Below are positions 43,720 through 56,330 of a DNA stretch of 64,000 nt, piece after piece (positions within the stretch are counted from its first letter, which is position 1; every line of letters starts with the position of its first letter). The notes under the pieces are model-generated. The model had not been told where the DNA came from. It saw only the letters and a list, made by a program, of their open reading frames with translations, and searched no databases. A program made the translations under genes and the position numbers. Origin of the DNA: Diadema setosum (Eukaryota > Echinodermata > Echinoidea > Diadematoida > Diadematidae); contig CM067067.1 of assembly GCA_033980235.1 (NCBI GenBank), positions 27,302,451 through 27,366,450 of the forward strand, written 5' to 3'.

Positions 43720-44510
43720 TATTTTTTTTTTTTTTTATAGTTTACGCAATTGTGGGATATGTATTTTGATGACAGTATCGTTTAACGGTGTATAGTTTAC
43801 ATTTGTGTTATTATTTTGAGCAAGTAAAATTATTGTTTGGGTAGTATTGAGTAGTTGTTTATAACTGTAAATATGGTAGAAATTTGTTTTTATTTTCATT
43901 TCTGCATAGAACTTTTTGTTTTGTTTTGTATAAGTAGTTTTATATAGTTTTTTAATTTATTATCTATGGCAGAATTTTTCTCTTTTTTGGCGTACAGTAG
44001 AATTGTATTTTTTATCTTGTGTAGTATTGAGTAATCTTCATTTAGTCTGTTTTCAATTGATTTTAAAAGATATTTTTCTTTTTTTTGCATATTATTTTGT
44101 GTAGTTGAGAATTATCATTGGTAGTTTTATGTAGTTATGTTTGTGACTGTAATTTTTTGCGGTTTTTGTTTTTATTTTTTGGCATGGAATTATTTTGTGT
44201 AATTTTTAGTAGTTCTATGTAGTTGTTCATCTGTTGATTTTTCTGTATTTTTTTTTCATTTTTTCATTTTTTTTTTAACAATAAAGGGCAGTTCTTTGAT
44301 TCACGTGAAATATTACATGCACTCCACACACTTCACTTATTTTTTTTTTCATTCTTATCATACACTCAATTATTTTCATTCATCTATGCATTGTACATTT
44401 TTTTTTCATTTCAATCGTCTCAATTGTTTATGTTGGACTAATTGCAAGATAAGCTTTTTTTTTTCATGAAAGAGACATTCAGTCCACAAATCATTTTATA
44501 TCATTCATAA
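43720..44510. repeat. T-rich low-complexity tract with GTAGTT words
   Basis: Long runs of T mixed with TTGTGTAGT, GTAGTTTTATGTAGTT and similar words. No coding potential; strong strand asymmetry of T over A for about 800 bp. Confidence 0.75.
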
Positions 44511-45790
44511 ACAATAGTAACAATGCCAAGGTCAAGAAGTTACTTTTGTAAGTGTGTTTATACAAAAAGCCCCTCCAGATCTACATTTAATGTGTTTTCA
44601 AATGATTATTTCATACCTTTGTATCTCATACTATATCTACTTTGCATGAGAATAAGAAATCACACATTTTCATTCTTAGATATAGATTTTGGAGTCTTTA
44701 ACCCATTCGCGGGATACCCCACATCCAGCGTGGGGTGCTTCTAAAATATAAAACGAATATATCAAGTATTTTAATCGTGATTTTACAAGAATTAGAATTA
44801 TTATAAAAATATAAATACTAGACGGGCTGAACAATGAAGTCTAATTTCGCCCCAAGAATTTAGCACACCGCGTAGCTGGTGCATTCCTAGCGTTCTTGCC
44901 GCACTCGGCGCACTTCGATGCATCTGCAGCAGTCACATGTTACAGTACATGTTGTATAAGTAGCTAGTTCAGCGATCTCATTCCTGATCTCGAGCGAGAA
45001 AAACCTTCAGAATGTAGAAAATCCTGTCAAAACTAAGCCAAGCATGATTTTGGAACATACATTACAGTGTCAAGACCTTTTCAGTGGACATTGATTTCGC
45101 TATTTGTCTGTTTTAGCTCATGAATGTACGACTTCTTATATGTATACGTCCGATTTGTTTGTACCATGCCACGTGCTGCGTGTTTTTTTTTTCACCCCCG
45201 GCCCCATGCTTCCCCTCTACACACAAGCCATCGCGATCGAAGTTTGTGATAACACGTGCGGAGCAGACATGCGGATTCCAGCACAGGGTAAATGAGTAGT
45301 TAAACGTATCACGATTGTAAAACAAATCTTTTTTTATGTCTCTGCAAATTTGAATTAGGTTATCTAAGCATAGATAGATTATGATACATTATAAAATAGA
45401 TTAGCCATAGCAAGAACTTGCTTACATGCTTACATAACGTTGCAAAATAAAAACCCCGTCATTGAATGGAATGTCCCAGCGCTATCTCGGGGGCTCGAGG
45501 ACGTTATGGATACGTCGATTTCCAAGTGGGTAAGATGTGATTACAGATGGGTTGAAATAAAGAGAATTTATGAATGAAATACGCAAAAACATAATATTTT
45601 TTTCATAGTTCATTCACAGTTTATTATTTCCTTTCATGAAATTCACATAAACTAGTGTTGTATTGAGTCAAATACAATTTCAGGGTATGAAACTATAACT
45701 TATTACCCACGTCAAGTGCACATTCGCACGAGTGTACACGCATCATCCCTCCTGCCTAGTGGGAATGACACAGGCAGTTTTTCAATGCAA
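44510..45790. other. No gene seen
   Basis: No recognised coding similarity. A short hairpin ACCCCACATCCAGCGTGGGGT lies at 44,716-44,736. Confidence 0.4.
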
Positions 45791-45837
45791 TGACCTATGA
45801 ATGCCCTTGGCGTTCCGCCTGAGTGCACCGAGCAAGT

Positions 45838-45925
45838 GCGAGCAGCAGCAGCAGCAGCAGCAGTAGTTCGAGACTTTTATATATAGAGATAATAGTAATA
45901 ATAGTAATAATAATAATAATAAAAG
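45838..45925. repeat. (GCA)n and (AAT)n microsatellites
   Basis: GCAGCAGCAGCAGCAGCAGC at about 45,841-45,862, then ATAGTAATAATAATAATAAT at 45,893-45,922. Confidence 0.9.
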
Positions 45926-45939
45926 GGTAAAGTTCAATT

Positions 45940-46150
45940 TGTTGTTGTTGCTGTTGTTGAGTCGTGTTTATGATGGATATTGAAGAATAGATTAGGATTG
46001 GCTGCCACCTTTGCAACCATATGCAACTACAATTTATTAGCCTCATTAGCATAATCATGTGATTTAGAATATATTGTTAACGCTCAATAAAAGAAATCAT
46101 GAAAACAAGGATGGCACTTTATTTTGATGGTTTTCTATGAACAGGAATCC
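45940..46150 (+). repeat. Satellite-like repeat, partial unit
   Basis: GGCTGCCACCTTTGCAACC, TTATTAGCCTCATTAGCATA and GATGGTTTTCTATGAACAGG follow the order of 38,690-39,320. Confidence 0.65.
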
Positions 46151-46494
46151 ATTTATGACACCACTTTTTAGGGGGATTAGGTGGAGATGGGAGAAAGATA
46201 TCTCCCTATAAAGCAGACTAAAGTTTCTCAGTGTTGTATGACTGAAAGGAAAATTTTTCAAGCGCAATGGCCGCCGCTCGTTTGAAGCAGAAAGAAAAGG
46301 GAAAGAAAAAAACAAAGAAAAGAACAACTTTCAAATCTACTTTGCATCGTACAGTTGACCTCAAACCATTTTTTCTACATTTGTAGATCAACAAGGCAAT
46401 AAATTTCATATATTGTAAAAATGCTAATCTCCTAATTTTGCTAATTATTCTCATAATTAATCATGCCAAATTTGCCAGAGGTTGCCAAGATGGA

Positions 46495-47400
46495 AGCAAA
46501 TTTATTCATTCATTTATTTTTTTTCTATTCCCAGCAGAAACAAATAGATATTTTACAGATATTGAATGTATAAATTGCATCACAATGGTCCCGTTTTATC
46601 AAAAGATATAATCGATTATAAATTTCCTTACCACACAGGCTACCATAGGCTTATGATAGAAATCAACTATGTAATCAATTATAACTCTTCATAAAACAGG
46701 GCCTATGTATAACAGAAGAAGTGTATAAGTTTGCAGAATTTTTAAAGTATGCAGAAATGCTGGAAATGGGGAGGAATGCTAAAAAGCAATGCTTGTAGGG
46801 TGCATTCCCCCACATGTAATACAACACATCTTATGATTAATATACTGTTATACATAAGAAGCGGAATTACAAAACAGAGATATGGAAACCTAACTTACCC
46901 GCTAAGTCCCTGTCGTGCAGTAAGAGAAAATGAAGAGAGAAAGATAGAGAGAGAGAGGGAGCGAGAGAGAGAGAGGTCCTATATTATACAGTAACAAAGC
47001 GAGAATTAATGGATGGTTAGAATCGCTCAGCAATAATTGCTTGATTTTTAGAGAAAAATTATTGGGATATTTCGGTTCTTTTGCAACCATTAAAGGAACA
47101 GCACACTTTTACGATTTCATAATATTAATATATAAAACTTTGATTCTGGTGATGACACTCAGATACATTCTTGTAATTATTAATTTTTTCCAATTATTTA
47201 AAAGAACTTAAACTTGGGGACACTTTTAAACTATCACAAACATTATTCCAATATTTAGGTGAAGCAAATGTAGATATAGATTGCGTGACAATAGTCCTAG
47301 TTAAACGTAAATGAAATTCATTAGAATGACGAGTTGGGTATTATGGAATGAGCGGCTTCTTGCAAAGGTGCAGGTGAAAACGGGCATATGGATCACGAAT
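46495..47400 (-). pseudogene. LINE 3' fragment, same family as 36,380-38,060
   Basis: Minus strand: FHLRLTRTIVTQSISTFASP and YWNNVCDSLKVSPSLSSFK (about 47,180-47,320) match the C-terminus at 37,440-37,545. Then a CT tract (GA on plus, 46,937-46,974), the hairpin (46,768-46,811) and a (TGAA)-type tail at 46,500 in the same order. A small MITE is inserted at about 46,588-46,706. Confidence 0.82.
46588..46706. mobile_element. Small MITE with GGTCCCGTTTTAT ends
   Basis: GGTCCCGTTTTATCAAAAG and TCATAAAACAGGGCC are inverted, with ATAATCGATTATAA and GTAATCAATTATAAC inside each end. It interrupts the LINE 3' UTR, which is continuous at 37,930-38,000. Confidence 0.65.
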
Positions 47401-47699
47401 CGATAACAACAAAAACAAAAGAAAAGTTAAAATGAACGCTTGATTTCCACTTCATGGATTCCCTTGCAGTAGAAAACATATGCCAGACTTCCTGTAATAA
47501 GTAGATAACATATTACACATCGTGCTTATCAGCTGATTATGCTAATAAGGTTAATGAATAAAACTGTCTTAGGCTGCCATGGTGCATCCGGGCTTGATCT
47601 ATATGAATATTCATCTAAACACGTATCAACAACACATAAAAGAATAAAAGAAAATGAAACAGAGCCCAAGCTCCTCGCAAATGATGAAGTAGTGTAATG

Positions 47700-48870
47700 A
47701 TATGATATTGCATTCTGAGAAAACTAAGGTAATGTTTTTGGCCCTAAAAGAAAATTGAGAAATTAAGTACATGTAATAATGTATAATGATATTGTATAAA
47801 AAAAAAAAATACTGTTAAATATTTGGGGGTTATATTAGATTCACAGACATTGTGGAATTATCATATTCTGCATGTACGTGGACAGATATCTCGAGTAATA
47901 GGATGCATCCGACGTATAAAAAAATCTATTACCCCCAAAAATGTTGATTAATCTATATTTTGCTTTTATATCGCTCCATATTGATTATTGTTGTATGGCA
48001 TGGGGAAGTTGTTCCAAAACCAATATGCAAACATATGCGCTATTAGTGCTTAATGTTGATTGTTATACACCCCAGTGCTCTCTGCTCATCACTTTAAACT
48101 GGCTCTCTATTGAAGAAAGAATCAAGCAACTATAGTACATACTCACCTTCAAAATTCTTTATAATCTGGTTCCTACCTATTTAAACCCCTTGTTTGATTA
48201 CTTCTTATTCGGCCAATTACAACAGAACACGATATTCTCAGAATTGTACTCTATCAATACTTTACCCGAAAACCGAATATCAAAAAAACAAACAAACAAA
48301 CAAAAACAAAACGATCGTTTTCGTACACCGGTAGCTCTCAACAACAAAACACGATATTCTCAGAATTGCACTCTAACAATACCTTACCCGAAAACCGAAT
48401 ATAGGTAACGATCCTTCTCCTACACCGCTAGTTCTCAACAAACTCTCCATTGCATTACAAATGTCTTCGTCTCTGAATATATTCAAAACAAACTGTTCAA
48501 GATTTATCCGCATGCTTTAATCTTTTTTTCCCCATGAATCAAACAGGACGTATTTTCTTTTTCATTGTCACACCCACTAGATATTTTTTTGTTTGTATGG
48601 TTATTTTTTTATACTCTCTCCTTTTCAAAATTATTAAGGCCCTACCTTTGATGTAACAGTATAAAGTATGTAACAGAAATGAAGTTAAGTTTATTTCTTT
48701 TGTTTGTTTATGTCATTGTTCTGTAATTGTGTGAATCATGTTACTACAGATGTATTGTCATTTTATTTTGTGTATAAACAGTTCGCCATTGTAGAGCAGT
48801 TAGCAAACTGAATGTGCCTATCCTGTATTTTTTTAAAGAAGACATGAATGAATGAATAAATAAATATAAC
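47700..48870 (+). pseudogene. LINE RT C-terminal half and tail
   Basis: LHSEKTKVMFLALKEN, then GCIRRIKKSITPKMLINLYF, LHIDYCCMAWGS, LNWLSIEERIKQL and YILTFKILYNLVPTYLNPLF, in shifting frames. A roughly 115-bp direct duplication lies at about 48,228-48,415 (CACGATATTCTCAGAATTG twice). The tail ends GAATGAATGAATAAATAAAT. Confidence 0.8.
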
Positions 48871-48879
48871 AACTTGTAC

Positions 48880-49545
48880 TTAACAACTTTTGAAGGTCAC
48901 ATATATACACTGTATCTGGTACCTACAAGACTATATTGTAAGTATGCCATAATTAGCTCATCGTGCTAATCATTACATTTAAGACACATGTACATTTGAA
49001 AATACATAAAAAAACCGATGTTATAAATGGATGAATTCCTGTTCATAGAAAACCCTGAAGTCGTACTTTTTGTATTTCGGGGCTTCCTGCATTAAAATTA
49101 TCAGCATATTTTATATTGTAATAGTAATTAGATAATTGCCCTAGGTTCTCAAGGTGGCAACCAAGGTGAGTTTACTTCAATACCCATTTAAAAGTGAAGT
49201 AATACAAAAATTGTGCTTTTCTACCTTTTCCAAGTCATAGATAACTGATATCATATTATGGTACCATCTATTTGACTATTCTACATATGCAAATTAGTTC
49301 ATTATGCTAATTATGAGCCACTTGCCACGTTCGAAATGGAAAAGAGGCCTTATGAATGGATTCCTCATTGTAGAAAACCCAGGAAAATGTATTATCTGTT
49401 GTAATTTCAGGCTTCCTGTTGTAAAATTAGCAATATATTATATATAGTACATGTGCTAATTACATGATTTTGATAATTAGGCTAATAAAAGCAGTTGCCC
49501 AAGGTTGCAGAGGTGGCAACCAAGCTAAATTTACTTCACCATTTT
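48880..49545 (-). repeat. Satellite-like repeat, minus strand, nearly two units
   Basis: GGTTGCCACCTCTGCAACC and GGTTGCCACCTTGAGAACC (minus) mark two units, with GGTTTTCTACAATGAGGAAT and GGTTTTCTATGAACAGGAAT between. Same family as 38,690-39,320. Confidence 0.7.
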
Positions 49546-49549
49546 GCGT

Positions 49550-50415
49550 GTTTTATCGGCATGATCGGGCATTAAAAACGGCGTTCGAACTCTGCTCGCC
49601 GTATAGCCACCATACCCACTGAACAAGAGGCAAATTCATCGGTTTAACATAAATGGAGTCATGTGTGATCAGCCGATTAGCTTTAAGTACTGGAGAGGAT
49701 GAGGAACATCCATGGAGAGGCATTAATCAATACCTTTCATAAATCGTCTATTGCAGGATATGTATCAAATGCATGGAGAAAGTTCGCGCTTTTAATAGTC
49801 CTGTTCGTTAAGAATAGTGAAGTAAAGTCTTACGCTACGAGACAAAAAGACTCCTTGTCTCTCTCTCGTACGGAGTGTACATGCCCTAAAAACAATAACT
49901 ACCACATGATCTAATATTTGGTAGGATCTAGGCAATTAGATAATCCAGTTCATTTAAGCATAAACTCAAATTCATTCTTCTAAATTCATACCTGTAGCGA
50001 TTTTCTTTATGTTGCTGGGATTTCTTTGTACACTTTTAATTTCAGTTATCTGGCTCGCGTCTCGCTCGGATGATCACGCCATTCTCTTGTATATTCTCTT
50101 GTATAGTTTAATGTAACGGCCATTCATTTCTTTTTGCTTTTTTTTATGGGGGTTCTTAATATAGTTCCGAACTTCCTATTCAAACTTCATAATTTGCTAT
50201 TCTATACAATTGTAAATTTCATATAAGAATTCAATCTAAATCAGCTTTTTGAATTTGCGCCCTACAAGCAATGTTTCTGTGTAGACTCACATTATTTCAC
50301 ATGTATAGATTGTCTTATTTGTTGTATGCGCCAATATTCACTCATTTACATTCTTGATATTTCTGTGGTTTATTTGCAAAACGTGGAATGTGAAAGAACA
50401 AAATACAAACAAACA

Positions 50416-50451
<36 letters not shown>

Positions 50452-50966
50452 TATCCATGACAAAAAAAAAGTGTTATAAACACTCCTTGTGCATAATGTG
50501 GGCCTACTGATTCTTTCTAGTCTAATATTTGTAGATAGCATCAAGCTGAGATAAGATATCCAGCGAGAGGAATATGATATGTTAGAAATTAAACTGGTTT
50601 ATGCAATTTGATATTTAAGTTTTACCATATGTCACCTAGAAAGGTATTATAGAAATCAAATGGATAACGGGAGTTACAAAAATTAAATTGGATAGATAAA
50701 GAGCTCCCTTTTAATTCACTACCAAATCTCATAACATCATTGATGATGCAAGTTGATATTAGTATGTACATATTTCACTTTGTTACTTTTTTTACTTCTT
50801 TTTGTTTTTGTCAACTTGTGTAACGTAATGTATTTCCTTTGTTCATACTGTCTTTTAAGTTTCCGTCTTCCCTCCCCATTTACTTTGGAATTTTCCTGAA
50901 TGCAGCACATTCAAGAAGAACACCTTTTTGTTCCCATCTTTTTTTATGAGCAGTAAAGGTTGCTAA

Positions 50967-51007
<41 letters not shown>

Positions 51008-52260
51008 TTTAGCGAACTGGAGTATGCAAGCTAAGCTTTTTGCAGACTCCTGAATATTCAACATCCTAACGAATAATTTATTGTCTAATTCAATGTTTAT
51101 CTCGTTAAATTTTTACTACCTTTATTACCAATCAACAACTCAAGTACGGATATAAATATTTAAAATATTTTGCATTCGGATAATCATGTCGTGTTTATGA
51201 TTTTTGTTGGAATGTAAAGCATAAATGAAAAAAAAATCAAAAATGGAATTCCTTATATAACTTGAATGAGAAATTCCCTTTCTTTTCCACGGATTTTCAA
51301 TTCTTTATTTTCTTTTCCTCTCAATATCTGGAATACTTTTATCAAAATAAGATACATGTACAGAATGTGTCATGAGCAATATTTGTTTCTGTACAAGATA
51401 ACATTTCTGTTATTAAATCGTCATTTAATAATTATACATTTTGCTAAAGTGAATTTGTGTCACACTTGACATTTTGCTTGTTTACCATAGGAATACTTAG
51501 ATTACATTTGCAATTTGTTGTTTTGCTTTGCTTCGTATATTACAACAGTATTTTGTTTCACTCTTGTTCTGTTTAACATGAGCTATCTATTTCATATAAG
51601 TATAGATATACAAACTGGAAGCACGGTAAGACCCCTTATATGGACGTAAAAATGCATAAGAATGAAGCGATACCCACATTAAAGAGAAGCCTAGCCAAAT
51701 CCAACTTAGTTATGCTGTTTAGTTTTCTGCCCTTTGCAATGACCTTTCTTCAGAGTGTTCGCACGAAGCTTTACCATAATTCCATTGGGATTTGCGGGCT
51801 AACAAAGGTTCACGCAGCCCCATAAGCAAATGTCAGAGGAAAAGAAACAAAATAGATGATGAATTAGGACACATGATATGGGAATTTTATGTAAATAAGA
51901 AGGAGATGTGCTACAGAACACCTCTGTGGATTCGTATTTGACGGAAACCTTCAACTTTTTACAAAATCGAATTTACGCATTATAAGTTGGTCCACTTTTC
52001 TTCTTCATATGGCAAAATGACATCTTAAGCCCTTGCCAAGAGTTACAGTTGCTGGCGTATAACCAAGACACTCAAACATTGATATGAATTATTCCATCAA
52101 TGAGACCGACCATCTTTTGCTCTTCTTTGCAGTCTCAGTGAGTCAAATCACGATAAAAATAGGCAGCCAGAGGGTTTTGTCGGGTCTCATATCCGATACA
52201 CCTATCGGCAATGTCAATGGGCGCTCATTATTTTTTTAAGAGTTACAATTGTTGATAATA
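49550..52260. other. Gene-free stretch with simple repeats
   Basis: (TA)n at 50,420-50,450 and (GT)n at 50,971-51,006. A degenerate CCCTACAAGCAATG word at 50,260 may be a LINE tail relic. No coding similarity seen. Confidence 0.5.
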
Positions 52261-52269
52261 ATAGGAGCC

Positions 52270-52950
52270 ACTGTGGCATGGTGGATAAGATATTTGACTC
52301 CCAATCGAAGAAAATGCTGGAAAAAGTGCAAAGCTTCAAATACTTGGGGGTAATTGTCACAGACCTAGGTTCAAAACCAGAGGTAATGGCCAGGATTGAT
52401 CAGTCAATAACAGGGTTTACAGAGATTAGGATCAAGAGGAGTGAAAGGAACATCACATTAAAGTCAAAAGTAGATCAATACGCTCCCTTGTCTTCTCCAT
52501 ATTCCTGTATGCATGCGAGACAGGAACCCTTAACAAAGATCTAGAAAGGAGGCCACATGCAGGCCACAGAGATGAGATGATATCACAAACTACTTGACAT
52601 CTCTTACAGAGACCACATATTACCAATGATGAGGTAAAAACCGAGTCCAACAAGCCATCGGGTCCTTTGAAGACCTACTGTCAACAATGAAAAGGGGTAA
52701 ACTGAAATTGTAGTGGCATAAAGTGAGAGCAGCAGGACTGGTGAAAACAATCTTACAAGGCAACATTGAGAAGGAAGAGAGCCAGAGGAAGACCAAAGAA
52801 GAGATGGGAAGACAATATACGAGACTGGACAGGCCTAAGATTGAGAGAGGCACAAAGAGAGGCAGAGAAGAAGGGGGATACAGAAAACTGGCTGCGAAGT
52901 CTTCTGTGTCGCCCCTATGGTCTTCTCGACTACGGTATACGTAAGATTTA
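52270..52950 (+). pseudogene. 5'-truncated LINE, RT C-terminal part
   Basis: VQSFKYLGVIVTDLGSKPEV, then RSERNITLKSKV, YRDHI(T)NDEV and GPLKTYCQQ-type sequence, then RRKRARGRPKKRWEDNIRDW and TGLRLREAQREAEKKGDTEN across three frames. The GRP(K)KRW block is a common end of LINE proteins. Broken by frameshifts. Confidence 0.85.
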
Positions 52951-53346
52951 AGATGTTATCGAAGAACCCGAGCTCAAATCGAATCCAGTGCTGACGTCCT
53001 TGGACAAGATGTTTTTACTCACCGTGTAAATCTCGACCCAGGTGTATAAAAGGGTAATGATAATGGCAGAGCCCTCTGGTAAAACAGAGTCAACGCTGAA
53101 GAGGCTACCCTGGATAAAGAAGATCATGTTATGATTGTAGTATGATTATTGTTATTGAACGCAAGAGATAATTAAGCAGAGGTGTGAAGGTTGAGGTGTG
53201 TGTTTTCTCCAATTTGTCTTTGTCTTCCTCCCTGAAATTTGTGAGATCGCAACTGCTGATCTACAATTTAACAAAGATGTCGGAAAAAGGAATAGACATG
53301 TTTTCCGTATTTACAGTACAGCAATCTGTGAATCTGTTGCAGTGAT

Positions 53347-53460
53347 TAGTGGCGGATCCAACAAAAGAAATAAAAAAGAAAAAAAGATGAGATGAAACCC
53401 GGAAGTAGCACTAGAAATATTGCTTGCGCCCCCCTTGCGGATTTTCTGGATCCGGCCTTG
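53347..53460. mobile_element. MITE related to 17,511-17,676
   Basis: TAGTGGCGGATCCAACAAAA and CTGGATCCGGCC ends, with GATGAAACCCGGAAGTAGCA inside, matching ATGAAACCCGGAAGTGGCA in the other copy. Confidence 0.7.
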
Positions 53461-53479
53461 GAGATGCAGTCACAGACTC

Positions 53480-54034
53480 CTAAACCTGTAAACTATCAAC
53501 GGCAGCAGCATTCCAGTCGGACAATATGCGTTGCTTTGACATGGCTGAGCTCACGCCATCCTTCCCTACCCGTTGCCCAATGGGACGCCGAGCAACTACT
53601 CAGTATTCAAAGTAAGTCCTGTGTATTTCGTAGTGTTTCCAGTCCAAGTTAATCTTTATTGGTCTCCCTCGCCCCCTTTTGCCCTCCACTTTCCATTGAA
53701 TGAGTGTATCCCCCATATGATATCTTCCCTTGCTGATGTGAGTCCAAAAAGTACGAGCTTTGATCCAATCTTCTCGAATACAGAATACTTTCTCTTGTTT
53801 GCTTTCCATGAGATTCTTCGCATTCTGCGATAACATGACATTTCAATTAAACCCAACTTTGAGGAATCAGCCTGTTTTGTTTTCATTGATGACGTTACAC
53901 ATCCATTATGTTGCAAAGTTGATTACTACTGCCCATAAAATTCGAACCCTTAGTTCTGTGCTGATGCCTTCGCTTCTCCAAATGGTTCGCATTTTCCTAC
54001 TCGCTGCTCCCCTTGCCATAGCTACTCTCCTTCT
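53480..54034 (-). pseudogene. LINE RT C-terminal fragment, minus strand
   Basis: Minus strand, in two to three frames: AASRKMRTIWRSEGISTELR, then RILWAVVINFATYNGC, EMSCYRRMRRISWKANKRK, WGIHSFNGKW and EGKRGRGRP, then TWTGNTTKYTGLTLN. This is the C-terminal thumb and connection region of LINE RTs (the YRRMLRISW block). It is of the same general type as 52,270-52,950 but clearly another family. Confidence 0.8.
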
Positions 54035-54181
54035 GGGGTCCGTTTCATAAAACTTGTCATCAGTGACAACTGCCACATTTCTATGACAAAGTGCTCTCAG
54101 CCAATCAGATGCAAGGATTTCAGTAGCTTGTCACATCTATGACAACTTGTCACTGATGACAAGTTTTATAAAACGGGCCCC
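54035..54181. mobile_element. MITE with GTTTCATAAAACTTGTCATC ends
   Basis: Starts GGGGTCCGTTTCATAAAAC and ends GTTTTATAAAACGGGCCCC. CATCAGTGACAA lies inside both ends, and the middle has CTCAGCCAATCAGATGCAAGG. A second copy, inverted and truncated, is at 54,597-54,695. Confidence 0.85.
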
Positions 54182-54595
54182 TGATCACACATACAATGAT
54201 GATAGATTTACCCGCGGTATGAATTGCTTAAAACAATTCTGTATGGATGGTCACTCCATAAGTTCAAAGAAGTTCAAACTATTCGCACGACCGAAGACAC
54301 CAGTATATTAACGGTCGTCTTCTTCGTAGCTTTTACTTTTGTTTATGTGTGCTTTTTTTAAAAGAAGATTAATGTTATTGTCTATCTGACAGACGTATTA
54401 ATTCCAGTTAGAATTGCGCTTTATATACTTTCTATATAATGTGCAATATCATACAGTTTTTCACAAGTAATTTGTAACTCTGTACAGGTAACCGCCGTCA
54501 AATTACGCGAATTAAAATGGAGTGACCATCCATACAGAATTGTTTTAAGCAATTCATACCGCGGGTAAATCTATCATGACATTGTATGTGTGATT
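54182..54595. mobile_element. Inverted-repeat element between the two MITE copies
   Basis: The 78-bp arms 54,182-54,259 and 54,517-54,595 are near-perfect complements (ATAGATTTACCCGCGGTATG and CATACCGCGGGTAAATCTAT). The spacer of about 257 bp has no ORF. The flanking MITEs are also inverted, so the whole 54,035-54,695 block is a larger foldback. Confidence 0.8.
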
Positions 54596-54596
54596 A

Positions 54597-54695
54597 GGGG
54601 CTCGTTTCATAAAACTTGTCATCAGTGACAAGTTGTCATAGATGTGACAAGCTACTGAAATCCTTGCATCTGATTGGCTGAGAGCACTTTGTCAT
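54597..54695. mobile_element. Truncated inverted copy of the 54,035 MITE
   Basis: GGGGCTCGTTTCATAAAACT to GAGAGCACTTTGTCATA, after which similarity stops. An AT microsatellite (54,743-54,785) follows. Confidence 0.8.
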
Positions 54696-54740
54696 ATGAG
54701 CTCCTTTGTGAAGACAATATGAGCTCCCTCGTGGAGACTT

Positions 54741-54788
<48 letters not shown>

Positions 54789-55470
54789 TAATAATCTTGT
54801 TTATATCTTTCTAAGATTTATAATGTTTGTTTTCTGTTAAGTGCTGTCTGGGGCAAATTATTTGTATAGGGCCCCATTTTTCTCTCTCTTATTTCTTGCT
54901 ATAAAACAGCAACAACATGTGACACAACAACTAAAAACATTGTATAGCAATTTACCATCTACTCACTAGTTCAAAACATTGATCGGCTGAACAACCCTGA
55001 TTAACGAAGGACCTGGCCCACCGAGGGGTCTGTAATATGGACAAACAGAAAACAAAAACCTGAATATCAGTGTCCAAAGTGTGTCAAAGTCATATCACAA
55101 CACACTGAAAATCTTAACAGTGTTCACGAATAATTATGCTTATTCAGTCTTGCCACGTCAGATGTAATCCATGTTATTTAAAAAGCCATCGGATTTAAAA
55201 CATCTGCAAGACCAAAATGGCTCGTTAGTCAAGTTCTATAGCTGATTTGCTGCATATGATGCGCTCAAATGTGTCTCAGAAAACAAACATCTAATCTCTC
55301 TGTTGCGAAGACTCCCTCGGGTTTCACTTTTCTTTTTTTTTTTTACATAGTAATTTATGTAGCTGGGTCATGATGGTTGTGACACTTAACAGTTCGTCTT
55401 TTTGCCAATGCTTGTATTGGACGATGAGACGATATGTTCAGATCAAGCGTTGTGACATATCATAGGCACA

Positions 55471-55942
55471 TTAAAGGGGACCTCCGGATGATTTTCATAC
55501 TTTTACATTTTGAACAACATAAATTAGTTATACTGAGTACAGAGTTTCAGAATTTATAGTGGTTGGGATGAGGAATGAGAACGTTTTCCAAATCTATAAT
55601 AAATTGCAATGAACAAGGATGATGACATGGCAGCCTCACCATAAGATTGCATGAGTTGGGGCTCAAGGAACAAGAACAAACGAACAAGGCATGCATGGAT
55701 TCTTCACAGGTGAATTTGTTGTGCAAGCGCGATATATTGTAATGAAATTACACAACTGCATTTCTGAAATATGTGAGGCTCTGATGTCATCAGCACTGTT
55801 CAGTGTGATTTGTTTAAGATTTTCAATTTACTGGTTTCGCTGCTCAAGGACCACAATAATTTCCACGAATCTATACATGGAGCTGTCGATTTATGTACTA
55901 CATTATGTGAAATTATGAAAATCGTCTGGAATGCCCCTTTAA
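55471..55942. mobile_element. MITE with TTAA target duplication, family C
   Basis: TTAA then AGGGGACCTCCGGATGATTT; right end AAATCGTCTGGAATGCCCCT then TTAA. Length about 464 bp. No ORF of note. Confidence 0.85.
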
Positions 55943-56330
55943 AGAAGTGCGAGTGATGCAATACTCAGCACAAACAGTGAGAAAATTAGGACGTACTCTA
56001 TAGTAGGTTGTTAATATAGTGCTCTCTCTCCCCCTCTACGAGGTATTTTTGTGTGGGATTTTTCCATTTGTAGTCTACCGTATTGAATGCAGGCGGAGAA
56101 ATTGTGGTTCATCGATTTCATTCACTTCCTCACTGGCACCAGCATGAAATGTTGATCTTAAACAGGGATCATCCACCAACGGGTTACATGATGGCCTCTG
56201 TAATGACTAAATGCGTGTTCAATTTCTGTTATCAGCAAAACACACTCTCTCCGTTTCCGCTATCTTCTCTTCATTTTCTTTAATACTTATCTTAAGGTCT
56301 CTTCGTTACAAATCAAACAGCAGAAGTGAC

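Noticed and set aside
44716..44736. Rho-independent terminator-like hairpin ACCCCACATCC...GGGGT
   Set aside because: No gene lies upstream and the DNA is eukaryotic; left as a chance short hairpin.
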